DNA from: WQZF01 sp031556405
GTDB taxonomy: Bacteria > Pseudomonadota > Gammaproteobacteria > Burkholderiales > Rhodocyclaceae
Reading direction: 5' to 3'
Assembly (NCBI GenBank): GCA_031556405.1
Contig: JAVBTC010000022.1
Location: 1 to 9,958, forward strand
DNA: 9,958 nucleotides
The position numbers and the translations under genes were made by a program. The first letter of the stretch is position 1; every line of letters starts with the position of its first letter. The notes beneath the pieces were generated by a model that saw nothing but the letters and a program-made list of their open reading frames with translations, ran no database searches and had not been told where the DNA came from. Positions 1-5,584 of this stretch are shown here, piece after piece.

Positions 1-94
1 TCGGCGGCTTGGTCTTCTTACGCACGCTCTCCAACAGCGGCCTGATCTGTTCGAACGCTTCGCGACTGATATCACTTGGGTAAGGCTTGCGCAT
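1..94 (-). CDS. IS5-family transposase, N-terminal part (runs off the left edge)
   Basis: The reverse strand from the ATG at 94-92 reads MRKPYPSDISREAFEQIRPL and continues LESVRKKTKPP to the window edge. This is the characteristic start of IS5-family DDE transposases (the MRK-x-YPSDISRE-x-F opening). Only the first 31 residues are present, so no catalytic residue can be checked. These enzymes cut and paste their own insertion sequence. The direction means the body of the element lies left of the window. Whether the copy is intact cannot be told. Confidence 0.85.
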   Translation of the reverse strand, partial: MRKPYPSDISREAFEQIRPLLESVRKKTKPP

Positions 95-134
95 GCCTCG
101 ACTCTACGCTATCCAAAAGATCGTGAACAGGCCC
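1..134 (-). mobile_element. Left end of an IS5-family insertion sequence (partial)
   Basis: About 40 bases of non-coding sequence precede the transposase start and end at 121-134. On the minus strand this end reads GGGCCTGTTCACGA, the kind of GC-rich terminus expected for an inverted repeat of this group. The next three bases (135-137, TTA) could be one copy of a short TNA-type target duplication. The other end is outside the window, so neither the inverted repeat nor the duplication can be confirmed. The boundary is approximate. Confidence 0.55.
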
Positions 135-157
135 TTAGAGAGTAAACCTTGTGCCAT

Positions 158-355
158 TCAGGGAACGGTGTCACTCCCTATGTCGAATAACACATCGTGA
201 ATGGTGCTCTCTTCCTCAGAGGCAAAGCTTTTTTGGATAGTATATTGCCACGTGGAGTCACCCCGGAAAATCTCACCCCATACCACTGCATACTCCCGGT
301 ATCGTACTTCGTGCCGACAGCGTTCTTCTTTACAAATGTTGATGGCCTTTATCAC
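158..355 (-). CDS. Small hypothetical ORF of 65 residues, doubtful
   Basis: An open frame with a GTG start at 355 encodes 65 residues and is not recognised. In its favour are a protein-like composition (charged N-terminal half, then a segment ending HDVLFDIGSDTVP) and the lack of any competing gene on the other strand here. Against it are the GTG start without a clear ribosome-binding site and the short length. It may be the tail of a gene damaged by the nearby IS insertion. Apart from this ORF I see nothing coding in the stretch between the IS end and the AlpA gene (135-427). Confidence 0.3.
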   Translation of the reverse strand: MIKAINICKEERCRHEVRYREYAVVWGEIFRGDSTWQYTIQKSFASEEESTIHDVLFDIGSDTVP

Positions 356-427
356 CGGCCAGCAGACAAAAGGCCTTATCTCCGTCCCTGCCGGTCATTT
401 CAGAACTCGCCACAGAAGGAACTGAGA

Positions 428-649
428 ATGGAAGTCATGTCCCAGAACGACCTGAACACTCTGTCGAATTTCGACCGTCTCCCCGATGCTGCCCTGGTGC
501 GCCTGCCTGTGGTGGCGGCGTTGTATGCCTGCTCAAAACCGACGGTGTGGCGCAAGGTAAAAAAGGGTACGATTCCTTCTCCACACAGGAAAGAGGGAAT
601 CACGGCATGGAACGTCGGGGAGTTGCGGCAGGACCTCAACAGGAAGTAG
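428..649 (+). CDS. AlpA-family helix-turn-helix regulator
   Basis: A 73-residue protein with the AlpA / HTH_17 pattern. After a short N-terminal tail, residues 20-50 read as the DNA-binding core (DAALVRLPVVAALYACSKPT then VWRKVKKGTIPSP), and an ITAWNVGELR segment forms the typical closing strand and helix. Such proteins bind DNA as small MerR-like winged helices. In mobile elements they act as excisionases or as activators of integrase genes. The start at 428 is chosen because GAAGGA lies about 7 bases upstream; longer in-frame starts upstream have no family sequence. It sits about 90 bases from a tRNA-Asp att scar, which fits a role in an integrative element. No integrase is next to it. Confidence 0.88.
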   Translation: MEVMSQNDLNTLSNFDRLPDAALVRLPVVAALYACSKPTVWRKVKKGTIPSPHRKEGITAWNVGELRQDLNRK

Positions 650-677
650 CACGCGGTCGCATTCAAGTGCCGTCTTG

Positions 678-696
678 TTGTGGGTTTTATTGTGGG
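678..696. repeat. Pair of TTGTGGG direct repeats, possible integrase arm sites
   Basis: TTGTGGG occurs at 678-684 and again at 690-696, twelve bases apart, roughly one helical turn. Closely spaced short direct repeats next to an attachment site often serve as arm-type binding sites for tyrosine integrases. They lie about 50 bases from the tRNA-Asp remnant. The function is inferred from position only. Confidence 0.35.
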
Positions 697-697
697 G

Positions 698-728
698 ATA
701 AAAAAGAAAACGGGCCGCCAAGGCCCGT
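698..728 (-). terminator. Rho-independent terminator downstream of the tRNA-Asp fragment
   Basis: On the minus strand a 7-bp stem ACGGGCC / GGCCCGT (728-722 with 716-710) with a 5-base loop is followed by TTTTCTTTTTTAT (710-698). This is a textbook intrinsic terminator about 15 bases after the CCA end of the tRNA remnant, so it is probably the original tRNA terminator. It could also stop the converging alpA transcript, although the plus-strand T-tract is weak. Confidence 0.8.
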
Positions 729-742
729 ACTTTCATTAGATT

Positions 743-796
743 TGGCGGAGTGGACGGGGCTCGAACTCGCGACCCTCGGCGTGACAGGCCGATGCT
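743..796 (-). pseudogene. tRNA-Asp(GTC) 3' fragment, attachment-site scar
   Basis: Read on the minus strand from 796 to 743 this is the 3' two-thirds of a tRNA-Asp. It contains an anticodon stem-loop with CCTGTCACG (anticodon GTC), the variable region, a T-arm with GTTCGAGCC, and an acceptor 3' strand ending CTCCGCCA with encoded CCA. The sequence upstream of AGCATCGG (position 797 onward) does not match the D-arm or acceptor 5' strand, so about 23 nucleotides are missing and no functional tRNA can form. Such a fragment is what tRNA-targeting integrases leave at the far end of an integrated element. The intact copy would be elsewhere. Confidence 0.88.
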
Positions 797-846
797 AAAA
801 CTCAATAAACACGGGCCTTATCGCCGTAAATCCATTCCAAAACTCA
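797..846. repeat. AAAACTCA direct repeats next to the tRNA breakpoint
   Basis: The octamer AAAACTCA begins exactly at the point where tRNA-Asp identity is lost (797-804) and recurs at 839-846, 42 bases away. It may be part of the recombination site or chance in AT-rich DNA. The region 797-940 contains no gene that I can recognise. Confidence 0.2.
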
Positions 847-940
847 GAAAATTATACCCCAAACGGCGCGGCTTGCGAAGGGGCAATTTCAAAAATCGTT
901 GTGTTTCCCTTGCGTGCCGATTTGCATATCAGGGGGTGTC

Positions 941-970
941 GGAAAAATAAAGCCCCCGCAGTTGCGGGGG
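941..970 (-). terminator. Rho-independent terminator of the secreted-protein gene
   Basis: The stem CCCCCGC / GCGGGGG (953-959 with 964-970) has a 4-base loop. On the minus strand it is followed by CTTTATTTTTCC. It lies about 20 bases past the stop codon of the minus-strand gene that ends at 990 and fits as its terminator. Confidence 0.85.
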
Positions 971-989
971 ATTGTTCTATATACAGAAA

Positions 990-1442
990 TTACTGATCAG
1001 TACAGTAACGCCTTTGTATGCGACGATCTACTAAACAAACCCATTTGTTGACTTGATAACCAGAAGCAGCCGACCAATAAAAATCAAGATCAAATACGTC
1101 ATTCAACCACAATCTAATTCTTCCGTCATTGATATCGCCGCCCATATTGTACCCTCCGGATAAAACCCTGGGGGAGTGATACGACGCCGGTCCGCCATTT
1201 GCGGAAAGTGAAATTTGATTGTTTCCTACAAACTTGATAACCCAGTTGTCATTGGTGTTTATGTCATGCCATTTCCACGGTACATTGAGTTGAAAAAGAG
1301 TTGCCGATCTGCATGCATCCAGTGGGTCATTTGCATAGCAATAACAGCCTCTACCCCTTATTTCATCCCAGCAGGTTACCGCGTTAGCCGCACCGCAAAA
1401 CAATGTTGCCAGCAAAGCAAGGAAAAATTTGCACTTTCTCAT
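990..1442 (-). CDS. Small secreted six-cysteine protein of unknown function
   Basis: A 150-residue protein starting at 1442. This start is preferred over an upstream in-frame ATG because AAGGAG lies about 9 bases before it and a clean signal peptide follows at once: MRKCKFFLALLATLFCGAANA, with a signal peptidase I site after Ala-Asn-Ala (residue 21). The mature part, about 129 residues, has six cysteines in two clusters (three close together near the N-terminus, one at about residue 42, two near the C-terminus). This suggests up to three disulfides and export to the periplasm or medium. No family is recognised. The gene stands alone with its own terminator beside the tRNA-Asp scar and has lower GC than its neighbours, which fits cargo of an integrated element. 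Signs of secretion are strong; function is unknown. Confidence 0.78.
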   Translation of the reverse strand: MRKCKFFLALLATLFCGAANAVTCWDEIRGRGCYCYANDPLDACRSATLFQLNVPWKWHDINTNDNWVIKFVGNNQISLSANGGPASYHSPRVLSGGYNMGGDINDGRIRLWLNDVFDLDFYWSAASGYQVNKWVCLVDRRIQRRYCTDQ

Positions 1443-1563
1443 TTTTCTTGTCTCCTTGAAGTTGTATGAAAAAAATACGCCACCAGTAAGATGACGCAAA
1501 TTATTGTATTACGAAATGTAAAATATTTCACGTTTAGGAGAATTTTTTGTCGTCTGGTGCTGC

Positions 1564-1588
1564 AAAAAGGCCGGGAGTGCTCCCGGCC
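1564..1588 (-). terminator. Strong hairpin with T-tract on the minus strand
   Basis: GGCCGGGA / TCCCGGCC (1569-1576 with 1581-1588), loop GTGC, is followed on the minus strand by TTTTTGC. This is a good intrinsic terminator, but no minus-strand gene ends here: the DNA to its right is non-coding up to the sensor kinase, which is on the plus strand. It could end a small RNA, or be left over from a deleted gene. Confidence 0.65.
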
Positions 1589-1617
1589 CATCTCACTGAG
1601 CGGCAAATGCAGCAACG

Positions 1618-1636
1618 CTGTGCTGCAGGAGCACAG
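1618..1636. repeat. Perfect 7-bp hairpin in the region upstream of the sensor kinase
   Basis: CTGTGCT / AGCACAG with a 5-base GCAGG loop lies 30 bases from the strong terminator hairpin. Together the two stems give a compact structured region between 1564 and 1636, which could be the 3' part of a small RNA read on the minus strand. No convincing promoter was found. The rest of the 1443-1730 gap is AT-rich on its left side and shows no protein gene. Confidence 0.4.
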
Positions 1637-1730
1637 TAGTTTGTCACTCGATGCAAATATTCCGTCTCGTATAGAGGAACGTTGACAGATTTTCCCCTGT
1701 CCACCGGGAAACAAACCCGCAGGGGGCACC

Positions 1731-2645
1731 ATGTCAGTCCATCTATCGCGCTTGCTCGAACCGGCGCGGCGTAACGCTGAATACTTCGAGGGTCGGCGCT
1801 GGATGTTCGCCATCGCGGCAATTGCGTTCTTTCCCCTGTTTTACTTCGTCTGGCACGACCTGCTTCCGCAACCCTACGAAAACCTCCCGCTACGGCTGTT
1901 CGGCAGCCTGCTTTTCGTCCCCATCCTGATCGATCATTACCGGCCGGCGCGCAACCGCGCGGCGATGATGGGTTATTACTATTTCGTGCTCTTCTGCGCA
2001 CTGCCGGTTTTCTTCATGTTCATGCTGTTCAAGAACAATGGCGCTGAAGCCTGGTATGGGTCGGCACTGGTGGCGCTGTTCATCATGATCCGGCTGCTTG
2101 ACTGGGTACTGTTGATCGTATTCTCGGTACTCGGGACGGCACTGGCCTGGGCGTTCTATGCGCTGACCACCACGCATCCCCACGTCGAATCCGTCAATCC
2201 GGAATATCTGCCTATCGTTGCGTTTGTACTCGTCGTGGGCGCCGTTACCCCCCAGGAGCGCGGCCTTGTGCATTGGGACGCCGCACATGATATCGAATTC
2301 CGCGGGTCGGAATTGCTGGTCGTGCACATCCTCTTCAACCTGTTCAAGAATGCGTTGCGCTACATCGCGCGCGCCAGAAAAGGTGAGATTTTCATCCACC
2401 TGGAAGCATCGCCGTCGGGTGGAAAATTAATCTTCCGGGACACCGGCTCGGGCATTCCCCCCGAAGTGCTGCCGCACATCTTCACGCGCTTCAACTCCTC
2501 TTCTGTTTTCGATGTCCTTGGCTCGGGGATCGGCTTGGCGTTCTGCCAGGACGCTATGCGAGCAATCGGCGGTTCGATCAAATGCTCCTCCGTTGAAGGC
2601 CAGTACACCGAATTTGTTCTTACTTTTCCGAGGCCGACGCCATGA
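1731..2645 (+). CDS. CqsS/LqsS-type membrane sensor kinase lacking its phosphoacceptor (HisKA) segment
   Basis: A 304-residue protein with AGGGGG just upstream of its ATG. Residues about 25-172 form a six-helix membrane sensor. Its second segment, including LPQPYENLPLRLFG (45-58), is typical of CqsS/LqsS receptors, which detect alpha-hydroxyketone autoinducers. Residues about 175-300 are a HATPase domain with an N-box (N203, N207), G1 DTGSGIPP (237-244), F-box FTRF (251-254) and G2 GSGIGLAF (264-271). In this family a HisKA dimerisation domain with the H-box, about 100-150 residues, separates the two parts. Here the last helix (FVLVVGAV) runs straight into TPQERGLVHWD, the usual lead-in to the ATPase domain, so no phosphoacceptor histidine is left. 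The reading frame is intact across the junction, near position 2245. The stop overlaps the next start (ATGA). It is probably unable to autophosphorylate in the normal way. Confidence 0.85.
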   Translation: MSVHLSRLLEPARRNAEYFEGRRWMFAIAAIAFFPLFYFVWHDLLPQPYENLPLRLFGSLLFVPILIDHYRPARNRAAMMGYYYFVLFCALPVFFMFMLFKNNGAEAWYGSALVALFIMIRLLDWVLLIVFSVLGTALAWAFYALTTTHPHVESVNPEYLPIVAFVLVVGAVTPQERGLVHWDAAHDIEFRGSELLVVHILFNLFKNALRYIARARKGEIFIHLEASPSGGKLIFRDTGSGIPPEVLPHIFTRFNSSSVFDVLGSGIGLAFCQDAMRAIGGSIKCSSVEGQYTEFVLTFPRPTP

Positions 2646-3655
2646 CCGCTCATTCGATTCCGCTTATTTACCACCCCACAACCGTTGTGTTTGTGGACGA
2701 CAGCGTCAGGTTTCTGAGCAATCTTAGTTTGCAACTGGACCCGCGCCTGGCGTTCAGGATGTTCTATTCGCCGCATTCCGTACGGGAGGAAATTTTCGAC
2801 GACATCACGGCCGAGATTCATCCGGCGCAGCGCTATCTTTCCCAATATCGGGACCAGACACAGAGTTCCCATATCGTCGAGTTCAGCCTCAAGGCGATTC
2901 ACCGTGAGGCACACAACGACGACCGCTTCGGTCGGATTTCCGTCGCCGTCATCGATTACGACATGCCGGATGTCAATGGCCTTGAACTTTGCAGAAGCAT
3001 CAAAGACCCGTCGATCAAAAAAATCCTCCTTACGGGCAAGGCCGATGAGCGTATTGCCGTTCAAGCGTTCAATGAAGGAATTATTGATCGCTTCATTCGC
3101 AAGCAGGAACCGGATGCCGTGGATGTCATCAATCAGACCATCGACGAGATGCAGCATGCGTACTTTGCCAGTATGCAACAGGCGCTTTTCGAAATTTTGT
3201 CCGTCGGGCCACCGCGTTTTCTGCTGGACGAAGTTTTTGCCACACGTTTCCGGCAGGTTCTCGAAGAACTGAAGATTGTCGAGTATTACTACATGTGCGC
3301 ACCCGACGGCATGCTGATGATTGCCGCCGATGGAACCCCTTACCTCCTGCTCGTCCAGAACGAAGAGGCGGTCCGCTCCGCCCATGAAATTGCGCTCTCG
3401 GAAGCCGCACCAGAAGACCTCCTGACCGCCCTGAGCAGCGAGCGTTTCGTGCCGTATTTCTGGAAAACCGAAGGACGATATTCGCCGATTTACGACAACT
3501 GGAATGAGTTTCTTTATCCCGCGCAGGAATTGCAGGGAAACGAGTGTTATCTCTATTCAATCGTCAAGAACCCGCCGGGGTTCAACAGCAAACACCTGGT
3601 TTCGTATGACGCCTATCTCGGATATATCGACGATGGTATTTCCGTCTCTGCCTGA
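2642..3655 (+). CDS. LqsR-like response regulator with a long receiver insertion and novel C-terminal domain
   Basis: A 337-residue protein, start overlapping the kinase stop by ATGA. The receiver domain begins with VVFVDDS (acidic pair D19 D20). The phosphoacceptor is D105 in VIDYDMPDVNG, followed by the conserved Thr in LLTGK (T131) and a Lys at IRK (K154). Between the acidic pair and the phosphoacceptor there are about 40 residues more than in a single-domain CheY. Residues about 190-337 form a C-terminal domain without a recognisable DNA-binding or enzymatic motif, which resembles the layout of LqsR of the Legionella quorum-sensing system. All expected receiver residues are present, so it should still accept phosphate although its partner kinase lacks the donor histidine. 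It is co-transcribed with the kinase. No lqsA/cqsA synthase is in the window. The LqsR assignment is by architecture and partner and is moderate. Confidence 0.8.
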   Translation: MTAHSIPLIYHPTTVVFVDDSVRFLSNLSLQLDPRLAFRMFYSPHSVREEIFDDITAEIHPAQRYLSQYRDQTQSSHIVEFSLKAIHREAHNDDRFGRISVAVIDYDMPDVNGLELCRSIKDPSIKKILLTGKADERIAVQAFNEGIIDRFIRKQEPDAVDVINQTIDEMQHAYFASMQQALFEILSVGPPRFLLDEVFATRFRQVLEELKIVEYYYMCAPDGMLMIAADGTPYLLLVQNEEAVRSAHEIALSEAAPEDLLTALSSERFVPYFWKTEGRYSPIYDNWNEFLYPAQELQGNECYLYSIVKNPPGFNSKHLVSYDAYLGYIDDGISVSA

Positions 3656-3739
3656 TATTTGAAGCCTACAAGCTGCGCCCGCCCCTGTCCCGTTCGATGC
3701 TTTTTCGCAATAGCCGGGGCGACCCGGTCGAGCCACCGG

Positions 3740-4043
3740 CACTCTGGGAAGCCGACCGACAACGCTTTCACAGAGACTTTCAACAGCCCGCTACGGGACG
3801 AGTGTCTGAACGTCCATTGGTTCGAGTCGATCAACCATGCCCAAAAAATCATTGGGCACTGGCGACGGAATTAACTGGCGACGGAATTACAATGAGAGTC
3901 GACCTCACATGGCTCTCGGCAATATTCCGTCCGGCAAGTTCGCTTTGCAGGCGCGGGTTTCAGGGGAGGTCTCCGGCCTTTCAGGTGCCGAAAACCAACT
4001 CAACTCTTGGCCCGAAAATACCAGGCACATCATCCAATGTTAG
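3740..4043 (+). pseudogene. IS3-family transposase (OrfB) C-terminal remnant, frameshifted
   Basis: From 3740 the frame reads GKPTDNAFTETFNSPLRDEC, then LNVHWFESINHAQKIIGHWRRN, the end of the DDE integrase core of IS3-family OrfB including its conserved Glu region. It hits a stop at 3871-3873. The next frame continues YNESRPHMALGNIPSGKFAL, the expected C-terminus. The switch is caused by a tandem duplication at 3858-3889. The N-terminal two-thirds, with the first catalytic aspartates, is missing, so no transposase can be made. The end of homology on the right is unclear; the frame closes at 4043. Confidence 0.85.
3858..3889. repeat. Perfect 16-bp tandem duplication
   Basis: ACTGGCGACGGAATTA occurs at 3858-3873 and again directly after at 3874-3889. 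Because 16 is not a multiple of three it breaks the IS3 transposase frame. Removing one copy restores the family sequence HWRRNYNESRPHMALGN. This looks like a slippage or duplication event, not a functional repeat. Confidence 0.92.
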
Positions 4044-4075
4044 ATTCTAGATCGCCACTCCATTACACGAATCAC

Positions 4076-4702
4076 ATGTTGCGTAGCCTTATCGTCCTTG
4101 TCATCCTCGTGGTAATCGGTCTGTGCCTGCTAGCCCTTGAAGGCATGCTCCTGACAGAGGAAATGGATGCCCACGTTCACCACTTCGTCAAATCAGCCAA
4201 TTCACTAGCCTATATAGTTCCAGAAAGTGGTGGAGAAATAGACACATGTCCGATAGAGGACGACAAATTGTGGGCACTACAACAAGGTGCTGAGATCGTC
4301 GTCAAAAAAACGTTAATACTCGGCAGGTGTGTCAGCATCAAGCCGATACGCTGCGTAGGGTATATGTGCTCTTCCGGTACTAACGACGTTATAAATGCAG
4401 ACCATTTTATTCAGAATGTGATTCGCTATGCATACAGAAATAAATATGCAAATCTCGGCGAATTGAGAAAAGAATATCCGGGGTTCTCTCCGCAAATCAA
4501 ACGATGGCCCATTATTCGTATATTTTGGAGTCCGGTGCGGTATTCGGTACGGTTGCCGGAAAAACTTGTAATTCTGGACAGGGACGGAAAAATTTGGACA
4601 ACGCGCGAATGCGGGAGTGCTGAAGGTTACTGTCAAAAAATCCTGCCTGGGCAGGTCGAAATCACCGACGACACCAGCTTATCGGGGTCGGAGAGAAAAT
4701 AA
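4076..4702 (+). CDS. Single-pass membrane-anchored protein with six extracytoplasmic cysteines, unknown function
   Basis: A 208-residue protein from the ATG at 4076. This start puts the hydrophobic segment LRSLIVLVILVVIGLCLLAL directly at the N-terminus, as a signal anchor or uncleaved signal. An in-frame ATG at 4037 is possible, but neither start has a clear ribosome-binding site. Beyond the membrane segment are about 180 residues, presumably periplasmic. They carry six cysteines (DTCP, GRCV, IRCV, YMCS, RECG, GYCQ), an even number consistent with disulfides. The motif LVILDRDGKIW near residue 180 resembles a beta-turn repeat but is not diagnostic. No family is recognised. AT-rich codon use differs from the kinase pair, and the gene lies directly behind an IS3 remnant, so it may be acquired. 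Confidence 0.7.
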   Translation: MLRSLIVLVILVVIGLCLLALEGMLLTEEMDAHVHHFVKSANSLAYIVPESGGEIDTCPIEDDKLWALQQGAEIVVKKTLILGRCVSIKPIRCVGYMCSSGTNDVINADHFIQNVIRYAYRNKYANLGELRKEYPGFSPQIKRWPIIRIFWSPVRYSVRLPEKLVILDRDGKIWTTRECGSAEGYCQKILPGQVEITDDTSLSGSERK

Positions 4703-4709
4703 GTCCTAT

Positions 4710-4832
4710 TCAGGCAGCCTGTGATTCGCTCTTTGCAAACCAAATTAGATAATAGCGTCTCGTCCGGGTCGCCGGCTGCAACGCCGCGTTGAGCAGCGGC
4801 GCCAGCAGCAGATTCCACCGCCAGCGCCTCAT
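4710..4832 (-). CDS. Phage-type small protein of 40 residues
   Basis: A short gene whose ATG overlaps the stop of the DUF4376-type tail gene by ATGA, so it is translationally coupled. It encodes MRRWRWNLLLAPLLNAALQP and 20 more residues ending WFAKSESQAA. It is basic, with a hydrophobic middle, and has no recognised family. The tight overlap and protein-like composition support a real gene, probably the last gene of the tail-fibre transcription unit. The stop is 7 bases from the stop of the converging membrane-protein gene. Confidence 0.6.
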   Translation of the reverse strand: MRRWRWNLLLAPLLNAALQPATRTRRYYLIWFAKSESQAA

Positions 4833-5320
4833 GCGGATTCCTCTCCGTTTTGCGTTCCCTTCCACGCTTCGTTTCCGGGCCAGCCCTGGGAAGTATCGTA
4901 ACCGGCCAGCGCATCGAGGTCGATTTGCGCCGCAATCGCCTCGTGGTGCCTCCGTTCCGCCGAGAAACAGTTCTGCACGTGCGCGGCAATCGCCGCGCCG
5001 ATTCCGGCCAGTTCGGCGACGGTGAGCTTTACCCAGCCGCTTGCCGCCTTGAAATCGATGGCGTCGATGTTGAAACGCTCCATGCTGGCGAGCGCGGCGG
5101 AGACGCGGTTCTGGTCGTCCAGCCCGGTCAGGATCACGGCGCCGCTGGGGAGCACGATTCCGCCTCCCTCCACCCGGCGCCGCATATCCGAGACTTCCGT
5201 GAACAACTGTGCCCGGATCGCCTCCACGGACGGGGGAACGAGTTTCCCCGTCCCGGCGCCGCTGTCGTCCCTGATTTCGATCCACCCGATATCTGTGCTG
5301 CCGGAGTGCGTACCAGAGAG
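4829..5320 (-). pseudogene. DUF4376-type phage tail protein, N-terminus lost
   Basis: The frame ending at 4829 contains the DUF4376 hallmark: VLPSGAVILTGLDDQNRVSA, then a segment ending ASGWVKLTVAELAGIGAAIA and AHVQNCFSAERRHHEAI. These domains occur at the C-terminus of phage tail-fibre or tail-associated proteins. The frame stays open up to 5416, but the part right of about 5320 overlaps the 3' end of a plus-strand phage gene and reads as its shadow. No start codon lies between about 5250 and 5345. I conclude that the 5' end of this gene was cut off by a rearrangement between about 5310 and 5370. Family assignment is good; the exact break is uncertain. Confidence 0.75.
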
Positions 5321-5345
5321 AATTTTCCTTCTGCCGGACTGCCGG

Positions 5346-5584
5346 TAGATGTAACGGGAACGCCCTTGGAGCGCAACGCAGAAACGCTGGAAGAGCGCAC
5401 AGAAGCCAATTTTCAAGAGTTGCTGGCCGACGATGGCTCCTTAATCGAGGCAATCACCGAAAGTCTGCACCGGCACTCGGAAATTCTCTCCGCATTCCGC
5501 GCCGATGATGCGGCGGAATTCGGAATTCTGGCGAAGAAACGCGCCCATGAATATCTGCGGGATGTTGCAGAAGGATTGGCATAA
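5346..5584 (+). pseudogene. 3' end of an unknown phage-type gene
   Basis: The plus-strand frame ending at the TAA at 5582-5584 reads ERNAETLEERTEANFQELLA and then about 48 residues ending KRAHEYLRDVAEGLA. The composition (charged, helical) looks like a real protein. It is immediately followed by the next start codon with no gap, as in a phage operon. The frame is open far upstream, but that part is the antisense of the DUF4376 gene, so the true 5' part has been lost. A start at the TTG or GTG codons near 5305-5370 is possible without any ribosome-binding site. Function unknown. Confidence 0.5.

Noticed and set aside
109..240. Inverted pair CTATCCAAAAG / CTTTTTTGGATAG flanking the IS end
   Set aside because: One copy lies inside the IS and the other well outside it, with unequal A-tracts; no mechanism fits, so chance is likely.
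197..427. N-terminal extension of the AlpA gene in frame
   Set aside because: The extension has no family sequence, and the ribosome-binding site is directly before the ATG at 428.
1443..1499. Longer start for the secreted protein at 1499
   Set aside because: A ribosome-binding site and a signal peptide define the start at 1442; the extension would bury the signal peptide.
1539..1650. Possible 30-residue ORF from a TTG after AGGAG
   Set aside because: It runs through two strong hairpins, its translation looks random, and the start codon is rare.
2360..3385. Long 341-codon open frame on the minus strand
   Set aside because: It is antisense to the kinase ATPase domain and the response-regulator receiver, whose motifs are clear on the plus strand.
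4850..5345. Plus-strand open frame continuous with the gene end at 5584
   Set aside because: This part is the shadow of the DUF4376 tail gene, which has recognisable family sequence on the minus strand.
4833..5453. Minus-strand 247-codon frame overlapping the tail gene
   Set aside because: Its arginine- and glycine-rich translation is a shadow; only its last 40 codons, from the ATG at 4832, look real and are annotated separately.
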